Shown: positions 33,343 through 45,125 of the stretch, piece after piece
How positions within the stretch are numbered: the stretch's first letter is position 1
Layout of the letters: every line of letters begins with the position of its first letter
Origin: Scalesia atractyloides
Taxonomy: Eukaryota; Streptophyta; Magnoliopsida; Asterales; Asteraceae
NCBI GenBank assembly: GCA_947069175.1
Contig: CAMTDV010000017.1
Location: 36,403,126 to 36,467,125 of the forward strand
Length of the DNA: 64,000 nucleotides
Reading direction: 5' to 3'
Program-made: the position numbers and the translations under genes
The notes under the pieces: generated by a model
The model's input: the letters and a program-made list of their open reading frames with translations, nothing else
What the model was told of the DNA's origin: nothing
Databases searched by the model: none

Positions 33343-36087
33343 TGATGTGCTAAAAGTAGTTTAGTAAAAATAACTAAAATTAACCTAAATCTAGACTCAA
33401 GGTAATACTCTAAACTCTTTAAACTCGACTAAACTACTAACCGGCAAGTGAACCGATCGACTCTAGGAAAGCTAACTAAGTCTGGATATCGAACCCATGT
33501 GACTCTATTTAATTATGCTAACGACTCTACATAGACCTAGACTAACACAGACACGACTCTAACCATTTTTATGTTTTAGGGGGGTTGGGGTTTTACTAAA
33601 AACCCTAAATTTGCAATTTAATAAAACTAATTAACTATATTAACTAGAACACGACTAAAGACGAAGGTTGAACTCAGTGACGATGAATGACTACCTAGGT
33701 TGGAATCCTATTTAATTTGGAGTGGATTTCTATCAGAACTAAAGTGGTATGGAACCGGGAGCTTTATGTACTAAATCCTAAGAGATATCAAAGAGGACCT
33801 CCCAACCCTTATCAGGAAGAAACCTATTGAACTCTAAAAGATTGTTATGCTCACCAGTTTGATAGACTTCCTCTCGGTTATCTAACTTCTTGAAAAGTGC
33901 CTTAAAGTGACTAACTACCTCTTACCGTGGTCTAAGGCAACTAAGGATATCAATTTTGTTTAATAGACGAGAATATGGTTAGGGAACTAAAACCGGCTTC
34001 TCTCAAAACCTAATCCTAGCTATATACCACTCAAGACCTATTAATAACCTATTACTTCTCAGTACCAAGATTAGCATAAAATCAAGATCGGGCTATCCTT
34101 TGATCGTCGTTTCTAAGGTTATTGGCCAAGTCACCCAACAATTACCCAAACCCGCTAAGATTAGATAATTAACACAAACTATTCTATGAAAGACATTCAT
34201 CAAGATTCATGTGAAATGAATAAACAATTAATAATCAAATCAAGATACGCATATACACCAAATCAATGTTCTAAAGTTCTTTACTTTTCAAGAAAATCCA
34301 TACACACGATAGAAACCGAATAAAAATCCAAACTTTATTAAAGGGATAACTTTGTAGGATAGTAACCAAGTTTCATGTATGTTCCATTAAAGTCACTCAA
34401 ACTTTTTTTGTCACTCTAAAATCACTCAACTTTCATATTTTGTTCCAATTATGTGTAATTAGTAGGTTATCAGGTTACATTGATGACGTGTCACGTAACA
34501 TTTGTTTTTTTAGTTTTTAATGCTTACATGGACTAATGACATGCCTTTTTAATTAAGGATGTTAAATTAAAAATTGTCATGTGTATATTTTTTAAACACA
34601 TAAATGTAGTTTTCTGTTGTATGCTTAAAGAATAACAATTTTTCATTAAACCTATTTCTTTAACTAATTAAACCTGCAACCATTTCGTTTCCTTTCATCT
34701 GTTCATATAGAAACCATATTTTATTCATATAGAAACCATATTTTATTCATCAAACCCATTTTTCTTTCTTCAAATCTCAAACTCAGTTTTCATTTCCATT
34801 CTTTATACACCCAACCCCATTTTGTGAATCTTCAGCTAATCATCGCACAAAACCATGGCAGAAGAATGCAAGTTTGAGGGCTAACTGTTCATCATCATCT
34901 ATGAATATTAACCCTATATAAAATTGTAACAGACATCAACACACTGTCGGACTCATTTCGAAACCCTAAATAATTTCATACACATTACAATTTACACGTT
35001 GATAAAATGGAAATACTTTGCAAAACTCGTATTCGAGTCTGTTTTAGAAAATCGGTTGGAAAGTATTGATATGCAAGTATTAGTTTGCTAGAATCGGTTT
35101 GCAAAAATTGATTTGCAAGAATCAATTAACAATCGATTTGATTCAGAAGCAACTGAGGAATAAAAAACACTTTTAAAAGAATTTGATTTCTGATTTAATT
35201 CTTCTATGAAGGTATAGGAATTTATTTGGGAAACACTGATTTTTGACAAACAGAGGTTGGTTGATCCAAATTTCTAAATTATCATTAGTTAAAATATATA
35301 TCATTAATTACAGATTCACGTGCCTCACACATCATCTTTGTAACCTTGTAACCTGCTAATTGCGTAGGATTGGAACACTAAATGAAACATCAATGACGTT
35401 AGTGAGACAAAAAAAAACGTAGTGACTTAATTGAAATAAAGTGGAAACTTGATTACTATTGTTTAATGTTTTCCCTTTATTAAACAATCATCCTAATCTA
35501 GGTAGTAATACGGTTTTAGCGAGAAAACATAGTCATGGAAATCAAAACACAAGTCTTAAAGAAAGAATTTATCGAATAAAAGTAGAAGAAACGGAAAACA
35601 AAGAAAACCGGGAGACAAAACCCGAATAGTCTTCAATCCTACACTTCTTGTTTCACCCGAATGATTCCCGGGCTCCGATTACTCCGAAAACTCGTAAATT
35701 CTGCTGTTGAATTAGCCCAAGATATCTAGATTCGTAACTAGGTTTGATTATGGAGTTAAAGATGTTTTTATATGGTTTCAGCAAAGAATCCAGTTCCAAC
35801 AATGATCCAGTTGCGACAAAACACCCCGTCGCATTACGCGACGGGTCTTTGGAACAGCCTACGCGTAGCGCGGCGTGTCGATCTGGAAAAACTATATTTA
35901 ATGGCTACGCATTACGCGTAGCCCTTTCTTCTTAGGTGTCGCATAGCACGAGGGATAAAATTTCAAGAATTTTTCGTTTCGCGTTCCCGTTCAGCTACGA
36001 CTCGTCCCGATTCCCGTAGTTAACTCTTTTTAAGCCGATTATGACCATTTTCTGCTCTTTTCAGCAACCGAGACCTGTACAAGGACA
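33343..36087 (-). repeat. 5' LTR of element E, split by a MULE
   Basis: On the minus strand it runs from TGTCCTTGTACAGG (36,087) to ...TTAGCACATCA (33,343). Without the 1,133-bp insert and one 9-bp target copy it is about 1.6 kb. The outer boundary is chosen from the TG start and has no second copy to confirm it. It contains tacgcg words at 35,825-35,935. Confidence 0.65.
34343..35475. mobile_element. Mutator-like non-autonomous element (long TIR, 9-bp TSD)
   Basis: Terminal inverted repeats of roughly 150 bp are readable: the left end gggataac...agtaaccaagtttc matches the inverted right end gggaaaac...agtaatcaagtttc, and the match continues to gcaggttac/gtaggttat. The flanks carry the perfect 9-bp duplication TTTATTAAA (34,334-34,342 and 35,476-35,484). 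Long TIRs with a 9-bp TSD define Mutator-type insertion. The interior (about 800 bp) has no transposase, and includes a 22-bp direct repeat near 34,703-34,748. Confidence 0.9.
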
Positions 36088-37388
36088 GACTATCAAAACA
36101 AACTAATCTAACTATGAAAACAAAACAATAGACTACGAAACACGATAATATAGATGTATTTTGCAATATATCAGTCACCATATTCAAAAGGAACAGTTTC
36201 ATATGTAGTCTTTTCATTGAAGACAACACCTACATTTAATCCAACTTTCCAAACTCTGTTTCTGTCATTTTCTTAAGAACATATTTAGACCCAATAGTAT
36301 TATCACTTCAACGTTCCAGGTTACAAACCCACCCGTGTCTATCCAAATTAATTGTTTCTTTTTCTTCTTCCCTAAACTGAAACTTTTCGATAAACCAAGG
36401 ATTCTAACATACTCACCAACTTTAACATGGTAGTCTAACAGAAGGTGCATTTGCAAATTCCAGCAAGTTGTCCTACACTCCATTTTTTGTTTTCTTGATC
36501 TAAATCTGTTATACAAGGTATAATTTCAGGTTCCAAATTTTTCTTCATTGTCGCACGATCATTGTCTGTTGTATCTTTACAAAGTTTTTTTTTTTACAAA
36601 AAGAACACATTCAATGGCGATATCATCATCATCACCAAGATCAATGTAATCCTCATCGTTATCCTTTCCTTTCTATTCTTTTGAATCAACACCATTACTT
36701 GATTCTTGAATTTTATTCCCAACCCCTTTGGACATTTCACCCTACAAATTATCTTCACTACACTTATCTTGAATGGATTCATCTTCAATTGTTTTATGCA
36801 CATAATAAATCACTTCATCCACAATCATTTCTTGAACAACACTATCACAAGTTTCTTGCATCTTTCCATTCCGAAACAACTCATTATCTTTCATCAATTC
36901 CACAAGAGTGATGTTAATTAATGTCAAACTCTAAATCTTTGTTATAAAAAGAAGAATTAGGAAATGGAGAAAGGAATCTTGCAAGCCATTAGAATCTATT
37001 TTCAAAGCTAATGAAATCACATCTTTCACCTTAGCACAACTATATTGATGCCATCTAGCAAACATTATCCAAATTTCCGGTTCTAAACCACCTATGAATA
37101 GGTATGTAGCATAGAATTCAGAAATTTCTTCAAGATTTCTTACCTGGTCGAACAAGATTTGAAACGAATCACAGTAATCTTTAACAGCACCCTCGACATA
37201 CTACTTTCCAGAGCCAATTCCATGTTGTTACAATGATTTCTGGATATTGTTGTGAATCACTAGAACTGATGGTTTTGTTGCCCTAATTTTGATTGTTGTA
37301 ATAATTCCCCGTTCTTGCCCTGTTGTTGTAGAAATGAGTTTTTGCCCTAACAACCCACGGTCGACAGGAAAGGGAGATCTGATACCGT
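36088..37388 (-). pseudogene. gag-like remnant of element J
   Basis: The minus strand reads GAVKDYCDSFQILFDQVRN, then YATYLFIGGLEPEIW (about 37,215-37,070), a gag core typical of Ty3/gypsy. Below 36,930 an acidic stretch (EMIVDEVIYYVHKTIEDES) and unassigned frames follow, with many stops. No protease or RT is seen. Only the gag core is secure. Confidence 0.55.
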
Positions 37389-37579
37389 TGTTGTTACGTA
37401 TCAGTTTGTGATTGATAAAAGAGAAGAAAGAAACACAGAGAAGAAGAGTAAACTCTCAAATCATCGATAGCCATCTCATTCATCTACCAATTACTTAAGT
37501 ACACTTATACATGTTTACAATAACCCCCTATATTAATCTACAATTACAAAGAGGTCCCTCTATTATTTGTCACCTAACA
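37389..37579 (-). repeat. short LTR of element J
   Basis: The minus strand begins TGTTAGGTGACAAATAATAG (37,579) and ends CGTAACAACA (37,389), 191 bp. Next to it is CGGTATCAGATC, close to the initiator tRNA-Met primer site. The second LTR is not found. Confidence 0.6.
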
Positions 37580-38573
37580 AATTTACCAGGTAAATGTTAT
37601 AGTGTATAATATAACTAGAAAAAAAGTAAAGCACTCGGTTGCACCAAGCCTCCACCCTGCCACATTCAGATCAATACTACAACTCCCCATGCAAGCAACC
37701 TCCACACACAACTATTTAGACATGAAATCAAAAGCAACACCCATTCCGTTAGTCTTCCATCCCTCTCTGCTAAAAATAATACCAGAAAACCGTCATTCTA
37801 AGTGCTATAGTCGTCGTAATGGATGTTGGGAATCATGGTATCAAAACTGAAGTGGAAGCGGTTTATATAATTTATCAAAAGCTGATTATATAAGTTTGAT
37901 TTATTAATCCGATTAATAAATATTCCCAATCATGATCAAGGTTATACGCGTATAAAAAATAAATAAATAAACAACCATAGTGGGTTTTAGTAATCAACCT
38001 TTGATGACTACACCGGGATTGTAACACGCAGGTTACAACGAATCCTCGCTAGTAGAAAGTTCACAACCGAGCACAACCGTGAAGGTAGAATCGGCCAAGA
38101 AGGAGGCGGCGGCGGTGCTTGGTTGACGGCAGGTGGTCAGCGGCCAAACTTGGGAGGGAGGCTAGGGTTTTATGTTTTATAAAAAGTGTGTCTAGGGTTT
38201 GCACCTTAATCATCCTTTTATAGAACTCAATCTTACATTAAAGCTCTTTAAGATTATACAATTTTAATCCTCTTAATAATAATCTAATTAATATTAAGTC
38301 CCTCGGGTTTAAACTATTATTATTTCATAAATAATAATCCACCTACTCGTGAACATATAAGATTCGTGTACCAACGTGTACCTCTTCAGATCATTCCGAG
38401 TTAGTTACGTTGACTTTAATTACAGTCGGACATACATATACAATGGTATCATATGCTCTAAAAGTTGTAATTAGCTAAATTTTAAAATTATGTAAATTAC
38501 ATTTCTTTACTCCTCGTATATAGATATAGTATAGATATTTTATAGCTTTAAAAGTGATTATCACTTGCTACAG
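37580..38573. other. unassigned stretch upstream of the first recognised MAD1 exon
   Basis: AT-rich with scattered short frames; no domain recognised. A GC-richer patch at about 38,040-38,160 (gaggcggcggcggtg) has no supported frame. It may be MAD1 intron sequence with decayed inserts. Confidence 0.4.
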
Positions 38574-38701
38574 AAGCTGAAAGGATGAATTTCGGGATCA
38601 GCTTCTATATGCAGAACAAAAAGTAGCTGCTACCAAGGGAAGTGAGCAGGCTTTGCAAGACCAGCTCTTGAAAGAAGTCAGTGAATCACAGGAGCGACTA
38701 A

Positions 38702-39034
38702 GGGGCTGTTGGCAACTTCTGAATGGGTAAGTGCTAAACCATTAAGAGGTTGAACCATTAAGTGTTGAACCAGTAAGAGGTCTGAACCATAAATAGCCGG
38801 TATAATGCTTAACCGTTTAGAGGAGAGGTCTTAATCATTCAGACTCGGTATAATGCTTAACCATTCAAAGACACATGTCTGAATCATTCAGACATCTACT
38901 TGTGAAACAAACACTCTGAACCATTAAGTGCTGAACCAGCTGCTTGTGAAACAAACACTCTGAACCATTAAGTGCTGAACTAGTAAGATGTCTGAATCAT
39001 TAAGAAGCTCATTAAGAGCTAAACAAATAGCCCC
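38702..39034. mobile_element. PIF/Harbinger-like MITE in MAD1
   Basis: 333 bp with ends ggggctgtt...aaatagcccc and flanking TAA on both sides (38,699-38,701; 39,035-39,037). A TTA/TAA 3-bp duplication is characteristic of PIF/Harbinger. The interior repeats words such as gaaccattaag many times. It sits at or near the 3' end of a MAD1 exon. Confidence 0.65.
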
Positions 39035-39037
39035 TAA

Positions 39038-40021
39038 GAAAGCAAAGCTATTTCATATCCATAGTTTTTCAATCTACTTAATTCCTATTCATTTAATTAA
39101 TGTCTCCTCAAAACTTTGTGATTTAGACCATCAAACTTTAACTTTGTTGTTATTTCTAGACCTAGTATACGATTATAGAAAGATGAGGCTCTGTGCATGC
39201 ATGTAATCATGTATACGGTAAAATATGTATTTAAAGTTGAGTTTACTTCACATATATGTGGAAATAATACATACAATATCTGGAGGCTTGCTATTCACCA
39301 AGAAAAAATAATAAAATAAGTATTTGTGAGTAAGATATAGATAAATATAGAGAGTCGGATGTGAGATGATTTTAAAGAATAATCAAGTTTTAGAGAAAAT
39401 TATGCTTTTTAGTTTAACTAAATAGATGGAGAAAGGGACTCGGGTGAGAATGTTCACTTTCTTGTTATATGCTTACCACATTCTTTGTTTGGATCCTCCC
39501 AAAAATGCAAAATTTAGACGGAGAAGGTTCGTGAAGGAACTTAAACAACTTAAACGAAAATCAAAACTTTCTGATAGAAACTAGAAAATAAAGGGCTGAT
39601 TTTATTGAAACACTAAGATAGTCCGCCCGATTAGAGAGCGCCTAGTCTCCAACACAAGAACAGAAGAACACTGATATTAATTATAATAAACAAGCATGAA
39701 AGATCAGAAGAGAAATTGAAGTACTTATATGTAAAATAGAAGGGTTACTATTCCTTAATTTCAGCCCCAAAAATAAGCTTTCTAACTTTCACTTTGACCA
39801 CCTAACATTTAGCCTCCTACTAATTCTGCCCTTAACTTTTGCTCTTGATTCACCGGGTCAAGTAACTGAACCGAGACATTTAACTTGACCAGCTGATACG
39901 GTGGAGTCTTATCACTTTCCATGGCTAGAATTAGTGCAGAGGTGAGTAGTCTTAAGTAATGACAGTTTTTTTTATTTCTTCTACATGGTATGAAATAAAT
40001 TGCTGCTATCGTTTTATCTAG
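39038..40021 (+). other. MAD1 intron with unassigned sequence
   Basis: AT-rich. No coding blocks are recognised, though at least some middle MAD1 exons would be expected here. A stretch at about 39,490-39,930 may be transposon-derived but I cannot name it. Confidence 0.4.
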
Positions 40022-40980
40022 CTTGAAAGGATGGAATGCAAAGCTAGCAATTCTGAGAAAGAAGCAGCTCGGCTAAAGGAACAACCAGAAAACCTTCAAA
40101 CAAAACTCAATGAGGTTATATAACATCTTTAGCTATGCTTTGTTCTGAATTCATTATATTCTTCATTGAATGATATAGTTTTTTTTTTTTTGCAGCTTTC
40201 AGTTATAGAGGAGAGAGATCGTTTGAAGATTGTTGCTGATCAACTGGAGCAGCAGAAGAATGTTGACGCAGGGAGAGCAATGACAGATGGGACGGTTAAG
40301 GTTGTAGACATGAGGTCCTGTTTTGAAGTTTTATCTAGTCTGTGGTTTTGTGCTAATAAAGATGTTATTAACTTTTTCTGCAATGACAGGAGCTTGAAAC
40401 ATCCCTTGCCATGAAGGAAGATCTTATAAAGCAACTGGAGAGCTCTATACAAGAGCAAAAAGACGTGAACGGCCGTCAACATAATGAAATAAAGTTACTT
40501 AATGAAAGGCTGAGTAATGAATCAAGAAGAATAAAGTCATTAGAGAGGGAGGATGATCGTCTCCGCTCAGAGATGGCTATATTGGAGTCAAAGGTTAGAT
40601 TTTTTTATATTGAGTTTCGTCAACATACTAGCGTTTTCATAATAGTTTGTTTGACTCTTTGGCAATGCAAATGAAGGTACTTGCTAGTTGCAAGTTCGAC
40701 CACGTATAAACATTTTCCGCCTTCATATTTTTGTTATGCTTTTTTGTTCAATTATTGTTCAGTTGTTTACATATTCGGTCATTTACAGTTGAGTCATGGT
40801 GATTTTTCATCTGCAAACACATAAGTATTGCGTATGGTGAACAACTTGGCAGTTGATACTGAGGCCAAACAAACAATAGAGGGTTTGCAGACTGAATTAC
40901 AGAAGACAAAAGATAAATTACAAGCCATTGAGGAATTAAAAAAGCAGTCAGGTATCGTATGTCTTTACTGATAAATGACA

Positions 40981-41575
40981 TGTAACATCCAGCCTTTCGT
41001 ACCAACAATATTGTTGGCTTTGCCCTCAATGGGCATCGAGGAACTTGCAGATTTTTTTTATTGTCCTCGGGGAGATTTCCAAGAGGTCAACAATTGTAGC
41101 ACTACCTCCACCGAAGCATGCTTAATTGTGGCGTTTTCATCCAATCCACAACTAATGTGGCCAAAATGCGTTGGTGATTTGGGAGACAGTGCATTCCTTA
41201 TAAACTAATAATCTCTTCTAGCCACCGTCGATGTGGGATTTGCCTAACGTGTTACAATGGGCCATGTTAATTTTTTTCGTATCGTTACAATCACCCTCTT
41301 AATGACTCATCATCCTCGATGAGGTTTACCCCACCATCTTGAACGGCACATGAGTGACTCTGATACCATTTGTAACATCTGATATCTCGTACCACCAATA
41401 TTGTCCGGGGCATTTCCCCCTGATGGGTTGCACATATAGGAACTCACGGATTTGGTTTTGGTTGCCCTGATGGAGAATTCCTAGGTGGTCAATCATCGTA
41501 GTATTACTCCCACCTAAACATGCTTAACTGTGGAGTTTTCATCTGCTCCACAACCAAGTCAGCCGGTTTGAGATT
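40981..41575 (-). mobile_element. Cassandra-type TRIM in a MAD1 intron
   Basis: Both LTRs begin (plus strand) TGTAACATC, at 40,981 and 41,371. Between them is only about 80 bp (41,290-41,370), containing ctctgatacca, the complement of the initiator tRNA-Met primer site. Each LTR has a stretch matching the reverse complement of 5S rRNA, with words like aggtggtcaatcatcgtagta and catgcttaactgtggagtt (about 41,070-41,150 and 41,485-41,560). LTRs carrying 5S sequence are the hallmark of Cassandra. The right-hand LTR appears truncated, so its end is approximate. Confidence 0.8.
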
Positions 41576-42075
41576 TATGCTCTTCGTTTTTGGTGGTTTA
41601 CCGGCCGAAAATTTGGAACTTGGAACCCAATGTGTAAACTGAACCGACTATTTAGCCTTTACTATACTGATTGTTTTATTGTACAGGTGATGATGGGACA
41701 TTGGTAGACGCATATATTTCTGGAGAAGTAGTTCAATTAAAAGAGCGAATTGCAACACTCTAGAAACGTGAGGAAAGGTAGGTAACGTATTTATTTAGAA
41801 CCCTTTTGGCCCTATAAACATTTAAATCAAAGACGCTGCATGGTTGATAATACAGGTATAAGGCAGCTTTTGCAAATAGAATCTCAGTTTTCCGACGTGC
41901 TTGCTCTGAACTGTTCGGGTACAAGGTACCTGCAGAATTTTCATAGATTCTTTTGTTTAATTCTTATTACCAAAACACTATTACTACACAAACAATATAA
42001 GTTTCTTAACAAAACATCATGATTGAATGATAAAATAATAATAATATTGGTGTACAGATTGTCATGGATGATCAC

Positions 42076-42727
42076 TGATGACGGGGTAGCTCAAGCTTCA
42101 ATAAAATGGATTTTACACATTAACTTTTGAAAGGTTAAAAGGTTAAAGGGTTCATTTCCCGCCAAATCGGGAGAACAACATGTGAACAGCAAAAAGCATG
42201 TGAACAGTGAAGCATCAATTCACTGATTGCTTGTCCAAGTCTCTCACAGCCGAAAAGAGAACATGTGCACAGAGAGCATCCTATTAACCGCAGGTCAAAA
42301 GCCTTCAACCCTCAAAATGGGTAAACCCCCCACTGCAGCAAAGGTTCACCAGTCAAAGGTTTTCCCTTTGGGAAGATCCTTTTCCTATATAAAGAGGCAA
42401 CACACAGCCATGCAAGAACATACCAGATTAGTGGAGACTAGACCATACTCTCTGATCTTCTCTTCTTCCTTGAGAACTTGCTCTATGCATGTTCCTTCTC
42501 TTCACTTCAAATAACACAACTTCACTTAGTATCAACATCCTAGAACCGAATTCACTTCAGTCTCGGATCCTAAGTGAATAACAACAACAAACACTAGTGA
42601 ACCTCTCTATACGTCTTGTAAACGTAGGGGGACCCCACGACCTGTGTTAGGCTAACCGGAACCCTCGAAGCCTTTTAGCCTAACTAGTCCACTCACTATC
42701 CTTGGTCTCATATCTGTTGTAACAACA
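42076..42727 (+). repeat. 5' LTR of element F
   Basis: Starts TGATGACGGGG, ends TTGTAACAACA. A TATA-like ctatataaagag lies at about 42,385-42,396. Confidence 0.9.
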
Positions 42728-42728
42728 A

Positions 42729-42748
42729 GTTGGCGCCCACCGTGGGGC
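42729..42748 (+). other. primer-binding site of element F
   Basis: gttggcgcccaccgtgggg directly follows the LTR, the usual Tat-lineage primer-site form. Confidence 0.7.
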
Positions 42749-42808
42749 TACGCCGCTTATTCTTCTAAAAAGACCAGTAGTGTAGCTCCATTTCTCTTCA
42801 AGATCAGC

Positions 42809-44620
42809 ATGTCAGAAAACTAATTTCCGGGGGAAGTTAATCAAGTACCACGAACTTTAACATCCACCGTTAGTCCAGCCTCACCGGTTGTGAGGACCCC
42901 ACTATCCACTCCTGGAGACACTTCCGCCGGGATCTCTTTCCCTGAGTTTTTCCAAACGCCATCTCCTTCCCGTTCTGGGGTTCCTTCCCCACAAATCGGC
43001 ACCTCGAGTGCCCCAGAACGCGCCGGTTTAACCTTGAAGGAGTTGCAAGAAATTTCTTGCGATTGAGTACTCTCATCAACCAACACGTAAGTCAAGTACG
43101 AGAAAAAGGGGTCAGAATAAGGTTGGATTATGACGAGCCAGAACCGTCTTTATCTCCGGGACCACCACCTCCACCTTTCACCAATTCACAACCCATGGCC
43201 TCTGGCCATGAAGCTGGTCCAAGCACAGTTTACCAACCTATTAACCCTACCCCTTATTCTTATGGGAGGCCTAACCCAACGGCCTTCCCCATATTCACCT
43301 CTCAGCCGGTCATGACTAGTGCACTAGTCGGGCATGAGACCATCTTTGAGCAACTATGGCAATCTCCAGTAACAAGTGTTCCCCCTCCGGTTTCCTCCTC
43401 ATGGGAGCAAGCATTGGCTACTTTGCCTCTGGCACGAGGCGCTGTTATGAATACCTCCATGGGAATGCTTTGTGCTGCACAGCCAGAAAGCCTTCAAGGC
43501 TTTAACCTCATGCCCCAGATGATGGCTCAAATGATGGCATATTTTCCTTGGTCTCAGCTCATCAACCAAGTGTTGAGTACTCACCAACGAGCACAAGTCA
43601 GAACCTTGCTACAAGGACAGAAGAAGACCTTGCAAAACCTTACAAACCCAGCAACCTGTCATGCTTTTCCTAGCAAATCGCTGACTACGAATTCCAAACA
43701 AAGATCAAGATGCCGTCTCATATAAAAACATATGATGGAACCGAGGACCCAGAAGATCACCTACAGATCTTCACCGGCGCAACTAGAATTGAAAAATGGT
43801 CCAACGCTGAGTGTTGCCTCATGTTCATGCAAACTCTCGTTGGATCCGCCAGGATATGGTTCAATGACCTACCCGCCAAAAGCGTTCGAAGCTTCGATGA
43901 TCTGAGCAAAGGATTCCTGGCCAATTTTTCACAGCAAAGAAGATACGTAAAGGACGCCACTGTGATTTTCCAAATCAAGCAAAGGGACGACAAAAGTCTC
44001 CGAGAATTCATTGAGAGATACAAAAGAGAAGGTCTCACCTACGTAGGTGCAGATGAAAAAATGAGGGTAGCTGGTTTTATGAACGCTATCACCTCCAAAT
44101 ATCTCACAAGAGATTTCAACAAGAGCCTACCCAAGACTCTTGAATAAGCCCTTGAAAGAGCCGAAGCGCATATACGGGGAGAGGCAGCAACCCAAGCAGA
44201 AAGAGGGGAAATTTCGGTCACTACGATAAACGGTTCAAGGGTTCAGACTCCCGAAAACCTGAACCTCAGAACCCTCCAAGCAGAGAAAGAACTGTCAATT
44301 TCACAACCCTGACCAAAACCCCTCAAGAAATCCTAGCAATTGAGGAAATCAAGCACAGCTTCCGACCCCCAAGACCTTTGCCAAAAAGTAAGAAGAACGA
44401 AAACTCCACTCAATACTGCGAGTTCCACGAAGAAAAAGGTCACCACACGAACGATTGTTTTCAACTCAAGAAAAGAATTGAAGAAGCCGTTAAGTCCGGG
44501 GAATTGGCTCATTTAGTAAAAGGAGTCAGGGACAAAATGGCTGAAGGGAAGAACAAAGAAGTAAACATGGTGGGTATCGATCAAGAAGTTTCTTGCAAAA
44601 AGCAACGATTGGAGGCTTGA
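42809..44620 (+). pseudogene. gag, element F
   Basis: A Pro-rich N-terminal part (43,057-43,725; PEPSLSPGPPPPPF) is followed, in another frame at 43,710, by the gag core: PSHIKTYDGTEDPEDHLQIF, then WFNDLPAKSVRSFDDLSKGF. A TAA at about 44,145 stops that frame. The zinc-binding segment YCEFHEEKGHHTNDCFQLKK (about 44,418) is the CxH-type motif usual in Tat elements. An in-frame stop near 42,821 and others upstream make the true start uncertain. Confidence 0.75.
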
Positions 44621-44639
44621 GAGCTTCAGTGTGTCTGCT

Positions 44640-45120
44640 TCCCACCACCTCAGGGAAACCTACTTTCAAACCCCCTGGTGGTCGAAGCGATGGTGGGGAC
44701 AAGTAAGATAAGCAGAGCCTACATTGACACAGGGGTGGCCACGGAGATCATGTTCGAAAAGTTCTTCAAATGTCTCACTGATGAGGAACGTCAAGGCTTC
44801 AACCCTCGGGGTCATCTATAAAAGGTATCGCTGATATACCCCTTAAGCCTTTAGGCCAGCTAACCCTTGATTTCTGTTTTAGTGAAGGCCAGATGGAAAG
44901 AACCAGGTCACTTACCTTTATGGTTATAGACATCCCTTCCAACTATGATGTTATCATAGGAAGGCCAGGTCAGTGTGCATTCAGCATGGCTGTCTCAGTT
45001 GGACAAGGCACTATCAAGTTTCCCACTGAAAGAGGGATTGCAACCCTTCAACCAACTTAGGAGGCTTACATGGTAGAAGGGGAAAGTTCACAAAATGAAG
45101 ACAGTGAAGGATTGATCATA
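44640..45120 (+). pseudogene. aspartic protease, element F
   Basis: The active-site block is AYIDTGVATEIMFEKFF (about 44,718). After frame changes near 44,815 the flap-side motif SNYDVIIGRPG lies at about 44,938-44,970. A TAG near 45,058 follows. The frame then reads GLIINP up to G's target site and resumes as KYPEQ right after G, showing where pol was cut. Confidence 0.7.
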
Positions 45121-45125
45121 AACCC

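Larger units (their letters stand above)
23199..36087 (-). mobile_element. Athila-like Ty3/gypsy element E, pol-deleted and internally duplicated
   Basis: Read on the minus strand: 5' LTR, a tRNA-Asp-type primer site, gag, a small C-terminal piece of integrase, spacer, then the downstream ORF1 typical of Athila. Protease, RT, RNase H and the integrase core are missing. A segment of about 3.5 kb is present twice. The 3' LTR is not seen; the element stops at D's LTR. Confidence 0.8.
38574..42075 (+). pseudogene. MAD1: MAD1 spindle-checkpoint gene, middle to C-terminal exons (5' part)
   Basis: MAD1 is a coiled-coil kinetochore protein that recruits MAD2. Exons read on the plus strand are 38,574-38,701, 40,022-40,114 (MECKASNSEKEAARLKE), 40,196-40,314, 40,390-40,593 (RIKSLEREDDRLRSEMAILE), 40,789-40,951 (RMVNNLAVDTEAKQTIEG), 41,687-41,777, 41,856-41,925 (RISVFRRACSELFGYK) and 42,058-42,075. 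Most have GT-AG borders and the later ones keep phase. Stops TAA at 40,822-40,824 and TAG at 41,761-41,763 break the protein, and the phase fails between 40,314 and 40,390. The first exon looks 1 bp short near 38,583. N-terminal exons are not seen. The gene resumes at 54,723 after element F. Confidence 0.85.

Noticed and set aside
37839..37860. A primer-binding site at atggtatcaaaactgaag
   Set aside because: The match to the tRNA-Met site breaks after TGGTATCA and no LTR end precedes it.
40981..41575. A functional 5S rRNA gene
   Set aside because: Only a decayed part of the 5S sequence is present, inside each of two LTR-like repeats, with a primer site between them.
44697..44830. Element F protease as an intact active gene
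   Set aside because: The active-site block and the flap-side block are in different frames, with stops between and after them.
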